A stretch of 64,000 nt of DNA from Acetobacter persici JCM 25330. GTDB taxonomy: Bacteria; Pseudomonadota; Alphaproteobacteria; Acetobacterales; Acetobacteraceae. Shown in pieces: positions 8,826-18,163 of this stretch. Location of the stretch: assembly GCF_000613905.1 (NCBI RefSeq), contig NZ_BAJW01000002.1, forward strand, positions 40,336 through 104,335. The letters are read 5' to 3'. Numbering within the stretch: position 1 is the first letter of the stretch; each line of letters begins with the position of its first letter. The notes under the pieces are model-generated. The model did no database searches. It was not told where the DNA came from and saw only the letters and a program-made list of their open reading frames with translations. The position numbers were made by a program, and so were the translations under genes.

Positions 8826-8974
8826 ATTGGCGTTTTTCCGGTTCTGCCCGCCCGTGAGAAAGACGCCGCGTTCCACAAGAAGAGCAGTAAAGCGATTTCA
8901 GGGATTGCACATCTGCGCTTCTCCTGCTGCAAGGTCTCAATAAGACCTGTAAGCCTGACGTTAAGGATGATGAT

Positions 8975-9724
8975 ATGACGACGATAACTCTCGCCCACCC
9001 GGACTCAACAGTGCATGAGGCGACAGCGGCGGCTATCATCCGGGTTCTTGAAGCCAATGACGTAGAGCCGGAGATTGTCATTGGGCCAAAATCGGCTCTG
9101 GCTGACATGCTTAAAAACGGTGAGATTGATCTCTATGTTTCCGCATGGTTGCCTGATGATGATTCCGATCTGCTCGCCCCCGGCGTCACCCCCCTCGGCA
9201 AGCTGTTTCAGCCCAGCGCATGCTGCTGCATTTCACGCGAGGATGGCCCGGTTGTCTCCCTGACAGACGTCGCACAGGCGGGGCCGGAACTATCCCGGAC
9301 CATCATCACTCCGGCGTCACTGCGCAAGCATGTTGAACAGATGCTCACGGATTACGCACTGGCAGACGCAGGCTTTACCCTCAAGGTCCTGCCGGATGAA
9401 GAAGCTCTTGCGTCCATAACGGCAGCCCTGAACAGTAAAGACTGCATCCTTATGCCGCTTGTTCAGCCTTGCTTCCTGTTCCATCAGGGTGGCTTTCGTA
9501 TTCTGTCTGACCCCAAGGGCAGCATGGGCAAAGAGCAGGAAGCCAGTATGTTGATGCGCCCCGGGCTGACAGACGATATGGATCAGGACTTACAGGACGA
9601 ACTGGATGAACTGATGCTGAGCACCAAGGTGATCAGCGCCATGGACTTTGCCATGCGCACAGAAGGTCTGACGGCGGATGAAGCCGCAGAATCCTGGCAG
9701 CGGGGCAAACTGCTGCCTCGCTAA
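8975..9724 (+). CDS. OpuAC-type glycine betaine-binding domain protein without signal peptide
   Basis: A 249-residue protein resembling the substrate-binding domain of betaine/choline ABC transporters (ITLAHPDSTVHEATAAAIIRVLE at the N-terminus, IDLYVSAWLP, and a C-terminal AESWQRGKLLPR helix). Such proteins are normally exported, but here the domain begins at residue 3 and no signal peptide or lipobox exists. No ABC permease or ATPase is adjacent. AAGGA lies seven bases before the ATG. The methyltransferase gene follows after 14 bases, so a cytoplasmic ligand-sensing or carrier role in the same operon is possible but unproven. Confidence 0.7.
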   Translation: MTTITLAHPDSTVHEATAAAIIRVLEANDVEPEIVIGPKSALADMLKNGEIDLYVSAWLPDDDSDLLAPGVTPLGKLFQPSACCCISREDGPVVSLTDVAQAGPELSRTIITPASLRKHVEQMLTDYALADAGFTLKVLPDEEALASITAALNSKDCILMPLVQPCFLFHQGGFRILSDPKGSMGKEQEASMLMRPGLTDDMDQDLQDELDELMLSTKVISAMDFAMRTEGLTADEAAESWQRGKLLPR

Positions 9725-9738
9725 AGGAGACACTGCGC

Positions 9739-10997
9739 ATGACAAACCAGAACGGCTCCGACACGCGGGATACTGAACTGGCGGCACAGTATGAAGCCTA
9801 TCCCTACCCAGAGCGTAATCCGCAGGATGAAGCCACACGGTTGCTGATTGGCAGCCCCAGCCATCTGCGTGAAATTGACTATTGGGTTTTTGGCGCACGT
9901 CGCCCCTGCAGCCAACCGCTTCGTGCCCTGATTGCCGGGTGCGGCACCGGGATGGTGCAATCATGCTGGCGACCCAGATGGCGCGCGCGGACAGGCCGGG
10001 GGAAGTTCTCTGTGTGGATCGCTCCCGTCATGCGCTGTCCATTGCGCAGGAACGCGCCAAAATTCGGGATCTCAGCAATATCCGGTTTGTAGAAGGGTCG
10101 CTGACGGACCTGCCGAACCTTGATCTCGGTCTGTTTGATTATATCGATTGCTGCGGCGTGCTGCACCACCTTCCGGACCCTGACACCGCACTGGCGGGGC
10201 TGGAAGCCGCTCTTGCGCCGGGCGGCGGTATGGGGCTGATGGTTTATGCCCCGTATGGCCGCACCGGCGTCTATATGCTGCAAGACGCTCTGGGGGAGCT
10301 GGCTCCCTATGAGGAAGCGCCCGCAACACGGCTCGACATGGCCAGACGTGTGATGCGCCATCTGCCTGCCACAGCGTGGCTCAGGCAAAATGGGAATTTT
10401 GGAGACCATCTGAGCGGCGGAGATGCCGGGCTGTATGATCTGCTCTTGAACCCAAGAGACCGCGCTTATACCGTTGGCGCGTTTCTAGACCTGCTGGACG
10501 GGGCAGGGCTGGAAGCCTCCAGCCTGATGGAACCCGCCCGGTATGATCCGGCTCTTTTCCTTCCTGATCCCAGAATCCGGGTCCGCATTGCGCAACTCCC
10601 GGCTCGGCAACAGGCCACGATTGCGGAAGCCTTGATGGGAAACATGGCGACGCATGTTGCCTATGTTGTCCGCAAAGGCGCACGCATTACGCCCCCAGAT
10701 GCCTCCTCATTTGATGCCGTGCCGGTCATGCGTGAAATCCCCGGCATTGAACTGGCAAAACAAATGCGTGCCGACCACACACTGCCTTTCGCATTCGGGA
10801 CGCTGGTTGTGCCTATCCCGTTACCACCGCAGGCTCGGGGGCTTCTGCCTCTTATTGACGGGGAACGCACGGTGGGCGATCTGGCGGCTGTCCTCGCAAC
10901 GCGCGGCGTTCCGGAAAACAAGTTCCGAACCGTTTGGCAGGAGACCTTTCAGACACTGGAACGCCTGAACCGCGTGCTGCTTCTGCCGCCTGCATGA
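9739..10997 (+). pseudogene. class I SAM-dependent methyltransferase of the YPYP type, frame broken once
   Basis: The N-terminal AAQYEAYPYPERNPQDEATR and SPSHLREIDYWVFG mark a family of alphaproteobacterial methyltransferases. The SAM-binding motif I reads IAGCGTG and then loses frame at the GGG of 9949-9951. A fourth G gives GTGDGAIMLATQMARA and continues with CVDRS, FVEGSLTDLP and CGVLHHLPDPDTALAGL (motifs II-IV). The last 90 residues form a separate winged-helix-like domain (LPLIDGERTVGDLAAVLA). The substrate is unknown. It lies 14 bases after the OpuAC-like gene, and its stop overlaps the next ATG (ATGA), suggesting one operon. Confidence 0.82.
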
Positions 10998-11539
10998 GGT
11001 CCGGCGCGCCTTCAGGCAGGAGAGACAAACAGCCAACTCTTCCAATTATTATTTTCGGAGCGGCGCTTCGTGCAAACGGAACGCCGTCTCCCGCCTTGCG
11101 GCACAGGGTGCAGGCCGCTGTGCAGTTTGGAGCAAGACAGAACAAACCGCTTTACCTTGTAACAGGTGGCGTTCCGCGTAACGGCGTGACGGAAGCCGCA
11201 GTCATGCGAGATATGCTTCTGGCGGCCGGTGTTTCCTCAGAAAACATTCTTGAAGACCCTGCCGCAACGGATACGTTCGATTCAGCCGTCAACTGTACGA
11301 AAATTCTGGAAAAACAGGGATTTTCCGGTGCTACTATCGCCCTGAGCACCAGCACCTATCACCGGCCGCGCTGCCTTTTACTCATGCGTCTGGCAGGCTG
11401 GACGGTACGGGCTGTGCCTTTCCCGTTCCCCGTAACCGGCCGGAACGCAAAACTCCGCACACTCCTGCGCATCGGGCATGAACTGATCGCCAGCGTGTGG
11501 GATGCTTTTCTGGTCATATGCTGGCGTATTGTGCGCTGA
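10994..11539 (+). CDS. YdcF/DUF218 family protein
   Basis: A 181-residue protein with the DUF218 Rossmann-like core: IIIFGAALRANGTPSPALRHRV, LVTGGVPRNGVTEAAVMRD, DPAATDTFDSAVN and STSTYHRPRCLLLM. The family includes ElyC/SanA-like envelope proteins and YdcF, which binds SAM; the biochemical role is unclear. The N-terminus is basic with no clear signal peptide, and a hydrophobic end (ELIASVWDAFLVICWRIV) may touch the membrane. The ATG sits in the ATGA overlap with the methyltransferase stop, so translation is probably coupled. Confidence 0.75.
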   Translation: MRSGAPSGRRDKQPTLPIIIFGAALRANGTPSPALRHRVQAAVQFGARQNKPLYLVTGGVPRNGVTEAAVMRDMLLAAGVSSENILEDPAATDTFDSAVNCTKILEKQGFSGATIALSTSTYHRPRCLLLMRLAGWTVRAVPFPFPVTGRNAKLRTLLRIGHELIASVWDAFLVICWRIVR

Positions 11540-11650
11540 GCACGGGCGGCGTATCCTGACAGCCTCTCCTTTCAAACAGCACTCCATGAACTGCGTTTGA
11601 TCTGATTTCAGCCTGACAGGCTTGAAGAACCTCTTGAAACAGTAGGTATT

Positions 11651-12595
11651 ATGGCTGTTTACGCTTTTATCTTTCCGGGGCAGGGAAGCCAGTCCGTCGG
11701 TATGGGGGCAGAGCTTGCCGCCGCCTTTCCTTCAGCACGCGCCGTGTTCGAAGAAGTGGATGATGCGCTGGGCGAAAAACTCTCCCAAACCATTTTTGAA
11801 GGGCCCATGGAGGCTCTGACCAGCACGGAAAACGCGCAACCGGCTCTGATGGCTGTGTCCATGGCCGTGCTCCGCGTTCTTGAAGAACAGGGCGGTCTGG
11901 ATCTGGCTGGAAAAGTCACGCTGCTGGCCGGGCACTCACTGGGTGAGTATGCGGCTCTTGCGGCCGGTCGTGCATTTGGCGTTGCTGACGCCGCGCGTTT
12001 GCTGCGCACCCGTGGCCTTGCAATGCAGAAAGCCGTACCGGCAGGTGAGGGCGGCATGGCGGCTCTGATCGGTGCCACTCTGGCCCAGACACAGGAAATC
12101 TGTGAAAAAGCCGGGAAGGGCGGTGTGCTGGAAATCGCCAATGATAACGGCGGTGGCCAGATTGTTATTTCCGGCACGATGGCCGCGATTGATAACGCAA
12201 TCACGCTCGCAAAAGAGATGAAGATCAAGCGCGCCGTGAAACTGCCCGTCTCAGCGCCGTTCCATTGCTCCCTGATGCGCCCGGCAGAAGACGTTATGGC
12301 CGAGGCTCTGGCAAAAGCAGATATCGCAGCCCCGATCATCCCCGTGATTACCAATGTTACTGCCGACAAGGTGAGCGATCCGGATGCGATTCGTCAGGCC
12401 CTGACAAAGCAGGTGACAGGCCGTGTCCGCTGGCGCGAAAGCGTGGAAGCCATGACAGGCGTGGGTGTCGATACGTTTATTGAAATTGGTGCAGGAAAAG
12501 TGCTTTCAGGCCTTGTGCGCCGCATTGATCCGGAAGTTTCCACCAGCTCTGTCGGCACGCCCGCAGAGATCGAAACCCTCCTGAAATCTTTTTAA
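11651..12595 (+). CDS. fabD: malonyl-CoA:ACP S-malonyltransferase
   Basis: Transfers malonyl from CoA to acyl carrier protein to supply type II fatty acid synthesis. FPGQGSQ at the N-terminus, the nucleophile elbow GHSLGEYAAL (serine near residue 95) and the histidine in PVSAPFHCSLM (near 200) are present. At 314 residues it has the normal length. It is the first gene of the fabD-fabG-acpP-fabF-mltG block. Confidence 0.96.
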   Translation: MAVYAFIFPGQGSQSVGMGAELAAAFPSARAVFEEVDDALGEKLSQTIFEGPMEALTSTENAQPALMAVSMAVLRVLEEQGGLDLAGKVTLLAGHSLGEYAALAAGRAFGVADAARLLRTRGLAMQKAVPAGEGGMAALIGATLAQTQEICEKAGKGGVLEIANDNGGGQIVISGTMAAIDNAITLAKEMKIKRAVKLPVSAPFHCSLMRPAEDVMAEALAKADIAAPIIPVITNVTADKVSDPDAIRQALTKQVTGRVRWRESVEAMTGVGVDTFIEIGAGKVLSGLVRRIDPEVSTSSVGTPAEIETLLKSF

Positions 12596-12614
12596 AACAA
12601 CGGAATAAGAATTT

Positions 12615-13358
12615 ATGTTCAGGCTTGATGGAAAAACCGCCCTTGTGACGGGTGCGTCCGGCGGTATTGGGCGTGCAATTGCCGCTGCCCTGCATGCTCA
12701 GGGTGCGACAGTCGTTCTGTCCGGCACGCGGGAAGCCGTGCTGCAGGAACAGGTTGCAGAACTCGGCGGGGAGCGGGCGTTTTATGTCACTGCCAACCTC
12801 TCCGACGCCGCGGAAGCCGATGCGCTGGTTGGCAAGGCAGAAGAAGCCGCAGGCGCACCGCTGGATATTCTGATCAACAACGCAGGCCTGACGCGGGACA
12901 CACTGGCGCTGCGCATGAAGGATCAGGACTGGGATCAGGTTCTGAATGTCGACTTGTCTTCCCCGTTCCGTCTGTGCCGCGCTGCCCTGAAAGGCATGCT
13001 CCGCCGCCGTGCTGGCCGCATTGTGAACATTGCATCCGTTGTCGGCACGACTGGCAATGCGGGACAGGCCAACTATGCCGCTGCCAAGGCCGGAATGGTC
13101 GGCATGAGCAAATCTCTGGCGCAGGAAGCCGGTTCCCGCGGCGTGACGGTCAACGTCGTCGCCCCCGGCTTTATTGTGACACCCATGACAGATGTTCTGC
13201 CGGACGCACAGAAAGAGAAACTGACCAGCGCCATTCCGCTTGGCCGCCTTGGCAAACCGGAAGATGTCGCCTCGGCCGTTCTGTATCTGTGTTCGGAAGA
13301 AGCCGGGTGGGTTACAGGCTCAACGCTGCATGTTAATGGCGGCATGGCTATGGTATAA
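12615..13358 (+). CDS. fabG: 3-oxoacyl-ACP reductase
   Basis: NADPH-dependent reduction of 3-oxoacyl-ACP in fatty acid elongation. It is a classical short-chain dehydrogenase of 247 residues, with TGASGGIG cofactor loop (about 13-20), NNAG (about 86-89), catalytic serine in NIASVVG and YAAAKAG with the Tyr-x3-Lys pair (about 152-156). It lies 19 bases after fabD, consistent with co-transcription. The 272 bases to acpP hold no gene and probably contain the acpP promoter. Confidence 0.96.
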   Translation: MFRLDGKTALVTGASGGIGRAIAAALHAQGATVVLSGTREAVLQEQVAELGGERAFYVTANLSDAAEADALVGKAEEAAGAPLDILINNAGLTRDTLALRMKDQDWDQVLNVDLSSPFRLCRAALKGMLRRRAGRIVNIASVVGTTGNAGQANYAAAKAGMVGMSKSLAQEAGSRGVTVNVVAPGFIVTPMTDVLPDAQKEKLTSAIPLGRLGKPEDVASAVLYLCSEEAGWVTGSTLHVNGGMAMV

Positions 13359-13630
13359 ACACGGCCGGGACGCTATTGCTTCAACAGGTCGTGCAAATTG
13401 TTTCCGGATGTGGCAGACAGGCTCGGCAAATGAGCCGGATGCAGGTATCCGGAACACACCAGAACGGTTCATGTTGGCGTGAGCCGGAAAAACGTGCTAA
13501 GCGCCCGCAACCCTGTTGCACAGGAGAGGAGAGAGCGACATGCTCATCCTGACCCGCAACAGGCAAACTGGCAGACTTAAGCGCCTAGATAACTTGCCCG
13601 CTTTACAGGGCACATAGGAAGCAGAGACAG

Positions 13631-13870
13631 ATGAGCGAAATCGCTGACAAGGTTAAGAAAATTGTGGTCGAGCATCTCGGCGTTGAAGAAAGCAAGGTCA
13701 CGCCGGAAGCGTCGTTCATCGACGATCTGGGCGCAGACAGCCTTGATACCGTTGAACTCGTGATGGCTTTTGAAGAAGCTTTCAACGTCGAGATTCCGGA
13801 AGACGCTGCTGAGAAGATCGCCACGGTTAAAGACGCGATTGACTACATCGAGAAGCAGAAAGCCGCCTGA
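13631..13870 (+). CDS. acpP: acyl carrier protein
   Basis: A 79-residue acidic carrier of growing acyl chains. The phosphopantetheine attachment site is the serine of [16 protein letters not shown] (near residue 37). It has its own long upstream region and probably its own promoter, which is common because this protein is made in excess over its neighbours. A hairpin lies between it and fabF. Confidence 0.97.
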   Translation: MSEIADKVKKIVVEHLGVEESKVTPEASFIDDLGADSLDTVELVMAFEEAFNVEIPEDAAEKIATVKDAIDYIEKQKAA

Positions 13871-13901
13871 TTCAGGCCGTTATTTTTGCGGACTAACAGA
13901 A

Positions 13902-13924
13902 GGTCCCTCACTCCTTGAGGGGCC
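13902..13924 (+). promoter_or_regulatory. hairpin between acpP and fabF
   Basis: GGTCCCTCA and TGAGGGGCC form a 9-bp stem (one G-T pair) with a five-base loop. There is no T-run, so it is not a standard terminator. It could act as a partial terminator or an RNA-processing or stability element that lowers fabF output relative to acpP; this is inference. Confidence 0.4.
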
Positions 13925-13953
13925 ATACAGATTCAAGCGGGGAGCGGGCTGGT

Positions 13954-15240
13954 TTGTTGCAGTCGGCCGGAGCAAATTCGGGCCGGAGACGCGTCGTCGT
14001 CACCGGTATGGGCATGGTGGGTCCTCTGGGCCTCGGTGTCGAAAACGTATGGTCACGTCTGATCGCAGGGGAAAGCGGGATTGGTCGAATCACGCATTTT
14101 GACCCCAGCGATCTGCCTGCGCAGGTTGCCGGACAGGTGCCGGAAGGACCGACTTCTGAAGGAAAGCTGACGCTTTCTGACTGGGTCTCGGTCAAAGACC
14201 AGCGCAAGATGGACCGTTTTATTCATATGGGACTGGTCGCAGCGACTGAAGCTGTGGAGGATTCCGGCTGGAAACCTCAGACTGAAGAAGAAAAATGCGC
14301 CACAGGTGTGATGATTGGCTCGGGCATTGGTGGTCTCCAGACCATTTATGACGCCTCCATCACGGTGCATGAAGGGCGTGCAAAACGTCTCTCCCCCTTC
14401 TTCATTCCATCAGCCCTCATCAATCTTGTCTCCGGGCATGTGTCCATCAAATACGGTTTCCAGGGGCCTAACCATTCTGTGGTGACAGCCTGTGCAACCG
14501 GTGTGCATGCCATTGGTGACGCCGCACGGCTCATCATGTTCGGGGATGCGGATGTGATGGTTGCAGGTGGTGCGGAAGCTACTGTCTGCCCACTGGGAAT
14601 TGCCGGGTTCTGCTCCGCTAGAGCGCTTTCAACCGGGTTTAATGCAACACCGGAAAAAGCCTCTCGCCCGTGGGACAAAGACCGTGACGGTTTTGTCATG
14701 GGGGAAGGCTCCGGTGTGGTCGTGCTCGAAGAGTACGAACATGCCAAGGCCCGTGGCGCCAAGATCTACGCGGAAATCGTAGGGTATGGCATGTCCGGGG
14801 ATGCCTACCACATTACGGCACCGGCAGAAGGGCATTACGGGGCATTCCGCGCCATGCGCTCTGCCCTGAAAAGTGCTGGCGTTACGCCGGCAGATATCGG
14901 CTACGTCAACGCCCACGGCACCTCCACAATGGCGGATGACCTTGAGCTTGAAGCTGTCGAGCGTCTGTTTGGGGATGATGCCCGCACGCTGGCAATGTCT
15001 TCCACCAAATCCGCCACCGGGCATCTGCTGGGTGCTGCGGGGGCGATTGAAGCCATTTTCTGCATGCTTGCCATCCGTGACAACGTGGCACCTCCCACGC
15101 TTAACCTTGATAACCCGTCACGCGAGAGCGTGATTGACCGGGTCGCGCATACAGCGCAGCAGCGGCAGATTAATGTTGCTCTGTCCAACAGCTTCGGCTT
15201 TGGCGGCACAAATGCCAGTCTGGTTGTGCGCGGCGTCTGA
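13954..15240 (+). CDS. fabF: beta-ketoacyl-ACP synthase II
   Basis: Condenses malonyl-ACP with acyl-ACP in chain elongation. VVVTGMGMVGPLG begins the thiolase fold; the active-site cysteine is in VTACATG, and the two histidines are in NAHGTSTMADD and SATGHLLGAAG. The C-terminus (NSFGFGGTNASLVVRGV) is intact. The frame opens at a TTG at 13915, but TTG at 13954 or 13957 is a better start: GGGGAGCGGG lies just upstream and the length then matches the family (about 427 residues). Confidence 0.95.
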   Translation: MLQSAGANSGRRRVVVTGMGMVGPLGLGVENVWSRLIAGESGIGRITHFDPSDLPAQVAGQVPEGPTSEGKLTLSDWVSVKDQRKMDRFIHMGLVAATEAVEDSGWKPQTEEEKCATGVMIGSGIGGLQTIYDASITVHEGRAKRLSPFFIPSALINLVSGHVSIKYGFQGPNHSVVTACATGVHAIGDAARLIMFGDADVMVAGGAEATVCPLGIAGFCSARALSTGFNATPEKASRPWDKDRDGFVMGEGSGVVVLEEYEHAKARGAKIYAEIVGYGMSGDAYHITAPAEGHYGAFRAMRSALKSAGVTPADIGYVNAHGTSTMADDLELEAVERLFGDDARTLAMSSTKSATGHLLGAAGAIEAIFCMLAIRDNVAPPTLNLDNPSRESVIDRVAHTAQQRQINVALSNSFGFGGTNASLVVRGV

Positions 15241-15251
15241 TACAGGACGAT

Positions 15252-16247
15252 ATGCGCAGGTTCTTATCGGTCGTGTTCCTTCTGCTCCTTCTGGGAGCAG
15301 GGGGAACCACCCTTAAAGCATGGTTTGATTATAAAAATCCGGGGCCACTCGCTCAGGAAACCGATGTTGTCATTCCGCATGGCGACTATCTCAGCACAAT
15401 TCATACCTTACAGCAGGCTGGAGTTCTTCACTCGGGGTTCTGGACAGAACGCCTTTCTCTGGTCGCTGTGCTGCTGACCCGCAAAGATGGCCAGTTGCAT
15501 GCTGCAGAACTGCATTTCCCGGCCTTTGTCTCCATGCAAGAGGCTTTGCGTATTCTGCGCCACGGCCGCCCGGTTCTGCACAGGCTGACCATTCCGGAAG
15601 GGCTGACAGCGCATCAGATTCAGGCTTTGCTTCAATCCGCGCCTTTTCTGACAGACGATGCCCCGTTGCCGCCTGAAGGCAGCATCATGCCAGAAACCTA
15701 TAGTTATTTGCGGAATACCAGCAGGCAGAAGATGCTGGAACGCATGCAGGCCGCCATGACAAAAGCGGTTCAGACACTGTGGGAGAAACGGACCCCGCTG
15801 CCGGAAATTCCTGATGAACAGGCGTTTGTGACGCTGGCTTCTCTGGTGGAAAAAGAAACCGCTCTTCCTGCTGAGCGGCCACTTGTGGCACGGGTCTTCA
15901 TCAATCGCCTGCAACAGGGGATGAAGCTGCAAACGGACCCGACGGTGATTTATGCCCTGACGAACGGGGCCTCTCCCCTGGGCAGGCCGCTGACACATTC
16001 GGACCTTCAGATCACCAGTCCGTATAACACCTACGCCAACGCAGGCCTCCCACCGGGGCCAATCTGTTCACCCGGCCTCTCCTCGCTGGAGGCCGTGGCG
16101 CACCCGGCGAGCGGAACCATGTTGTATTTTGTGGCGAACGGGCAGGGAGGCCATAATTTTGCGGCCAGCCTCGCTGAACATAATAAAAATGTGCAGATTT
16201 TCAGGCAAAAGAAACAGGCGGATCACGTCCTCACGCCCCGGCAATAG
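15252..16247 (+). CDS. mltG: endolytic murein transglycosylase MltG
   Basis: Cleaves nascent glycan strands at the inner membrane and so sets peptidoglycan strand length. One N-terminal membrane segment (about 4-20) is followed by a LysM-like region and the YceG catalytic domain. The latter has LASLVEKET with the catalytic glutamate (about 196-204), RVFINRL, MKLQTDPTVIY, and the conserved SPYNTYANAGLPPGPICSPG, positions about 256-275. It is 331 residues long. It lies 11 bases after fabF, an arrangement seen in many bacteria. Confidence 0.95.
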   Translation: MRRFLSVVFLLLLLGAGGTTLKAWFDYKNPGPLAQETDVVIPHGDYLSTIHTLQQAGVLHSGFWTERLSLVAVLLTRKDGQLHAAELHFPAFVSMQEALRILRHGRPVLHRLTIPEGLTAHQIQALLQSAPFLTDDAPLPPEGSIMPETYSYLRNTSRQKMLERMQAAMTKAVQTLWEKRTPLPEIPDEQAFVTLASLVEKETALPAERPLVARVFINRLQQGMKLQTDPTVIYALTNGASPLGRPLTHSDLQITSPYNTYANAGLPPGPICSPGLSSLEAVAHPASGTMLYFVANGQGGHNFAASLAEHNKNVQIFRQKKQADHVLTPRQ

Positions 16248-16306
16248 GGGCACGAGGTAACCGCTATAGAAGGTATAAAAGGCGCGATGGCTTCGCGCCC
16301 TCAGGC

Positions 16307-17158
16307 TCATTTTATCGGAGCCAGATTTTCATGCTTTACGCTGCCCATACTGCCCGAGCCAGTCGTGCTGACGGCATCGCTGCCGATTGTGTCCGTGTCG
16401 GTTGCAGCATTCCGCCGTGCTGAAGTGGTTGTTTTCCCTGTGGTCCCTGTAGAGGGAGCCATTTTGCCATAACGGGTTAGCACACTGCGTAGCGGGTCAG
16501 CCCCCGGATTGTTGACGCGCATGGACACGACGATATCTTCCGGCCCCACGCTCTGGCTGTAATAAGACCGGTTGGCATCACTGTTAACTGTCAGCTTTGT
16601 GCCACCCAGCGCCGCGCCAGCAAAAAGCCCCTGAGATTTCTGCGCGACAAGAATGTCCGTATTGCTGGCCCCTGCGTTGCCCCGCTCAACATTGCTGCTG
16701 AGGGTTGCGAATGAAACACCCGCATTGGCACCAAACTGAAACTGGCTATCCAGCAACGCCTGCAACCCACGGTCCGTCATGACAAAAAACATGGCCTGAG
16801 AATTCTGCACGCCGAGCTGAATACCAAAGGATGCCGTGCTGAGCGTATAAAATGCCGGATCAGACCATGACCCGCGCGCATCACGCGCCAGCAGCAGGCA
16901 GCCACCGCCAGCTCCGCCAAAAGCGATAGACATCCGGAAAATGGAGGGACACACCATCACGGCACGGGCTTTGCCCAGATTGATGGCGACATTGCTTTGC
17001 GCCGTCGCCCCCACAAAAATGTCCTGCACCGTCAACGCGGCCTTATCGACCAGCGTTTGTCCGCTATCCGCTGCATGCGCCAGAACGGGCGCGCAACTCA
17101 GGGCAGTCGCCATCCCCAAAGCAAGAGAAAAGGAGGAAAAACGGTGAAATGACCGCAT
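16307..17158 (-). CDS. SYLF (YSC84-like) domain protein, secreted
   Basis: A 283-residue protein with a signal peptide (about 1-30, ending AHAADS) and a SYLF domain that binds lipids in characterised homologues. The core has AINLGKARAVMVCPSI, FGGAGGGCLLLAR, WSDPAFYTL and SNVERGNAGASNTDILVA. The last 50 residues are a Thr/Ser/Ala-rich, low-complexity tail. ATG at 17158 is preferred because GGAG lies nine bases upstream; ATG 17173 is in frame five codons earlier. Its role is probably at the outer membrane or periplasm, but no substrate is known. Confidence 0.8.
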   Translation of the reverse strand: MRSFHRFSSFSLALGMATALSCAPVLAHAADSGQTLVDKAALTVQDIFVGATAQSNVAINLGKARAVMVCPSIFRMSIAFGGAGGGCLLLARDARGSWSDPAFYTLSTASFGIQLGVQNSQAMFFVMTDRGLQALLDSQFQFGANAGVSFATLSSNVERGNAGASNTDILVAQKSQGLFAGAALGGTKLTVNSDANRSYYSQSVGPEDIVVSMRVNNPGADPLRSVLTRYGKMAPSTGTTGKTTTSARRNAATDTDTIGSDAVSTTGSGSMGSVKHENLAPIK

Positions 17159-17252
17159 TCTGGTCGTCTCCATTATGGGCCTGAATGAGTGGCCAAGCCT
17201 TACGTCTCGTTTGTGGCGGCAGAATGGCCCGAATACCATCCCTCTCCACAGC

Positions 17253-18049
17253 TTAATCGAGAGAAATTCCTACGGCAGAGGACAGAGCCTGCGCAATATG
17301 CGGGTTTGCTGCAAGAATTGTTGCCGGGCCTGTCAGCCCGCCGTCCCGCAGAAACGGGGAAACACACGCCCCGGCTTCCGCCAGCAGGGGGAGCGCTGCC
17401 GCAACATCCCACAGATTAATGACAATTTCGATATAGCCATCAAGACGCCCACATGCGACGTCCGCCAGCGCCAGCGCACCGGAACCACCAGACCGCGGCA
17501 TGGCGCCCAGATCCATAATGGCGTCAATTTTTTCCATAAAAACAGATTTTGGAACCCGGTTGCTCCAGCCCATCTCAATCATGGCGCTGGCAGGGTCCGT
17601 TACCGGTGAAGCCTGATCCGCTTCCCATTGAGAAACGCACCGTGACCACGCAGAGCCGTGTAAACCTCGCCAAGCGCGGGGGCCTCAATCACACCTGCCA
17701 CCGGTTCATCCCCGTCCAGCAAGCCCAGAGACACACACCAGCGGTTCCGGCCCCGGGCATAGTTGGAAGTTCCATCAATCGGATCGACAACCCACCGCAG
17801 GCTCCCCGCACGGGCAACGCCTCCTTCTTCCCCCTGAAAGCCATCATCCGGAAAGAGCGCCTGCATCCTCTGGGCAATAAAGTTTTCAACAGCGCCATCA
17901 GCTTCCGTCAGCCAGTCCTGCGCGGATTTCTGCTTTCCCTCCGGGCCACCCGGAGCAGGCCGCATGGACATGGCAAGACGCGCGGCATCCTGCACCACAG
18001 CACGGGCGGCTTCCAGACGACAGGCAAGAGCGGGGCTGGGTGAAGGCAT
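17253..18049 (-). pseudogene. inositol monophosphatase family protein, frame broken once
   Basis: The N-terminal part has the family motifs GEEGG (about 69-73) and DPIDGTSNY (about 86-94) and ends early at 17600. Adding one base near 17613 (AGGGCT for AGGCT) continues RIRASPVTDPASAMIEMGWS into the C-terminal half with SGGSGALALADVACGRLDGYIE and the metal-binding WDVAAALPLLAEAG. The restored protein has about 265 residues, the family norm. It may be a SuhB-type inositol monophosphatase, a 3'(2'),5'-bisphosphate nucleotidase or a second histidinol phosphatase; the sequence does not decide. Confidence 0.82.
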
Positions 18050-18163
18050 ACGAAAACGGCTCCAGTTTCAGATCATTTTACAAAACAGGAGCATATCCTG
18101 AAGTCCGGGTGGAGGCGACCACCTTTCTCCTCAGAACAGCACTCGGCCGCCGCCCATATCGGC

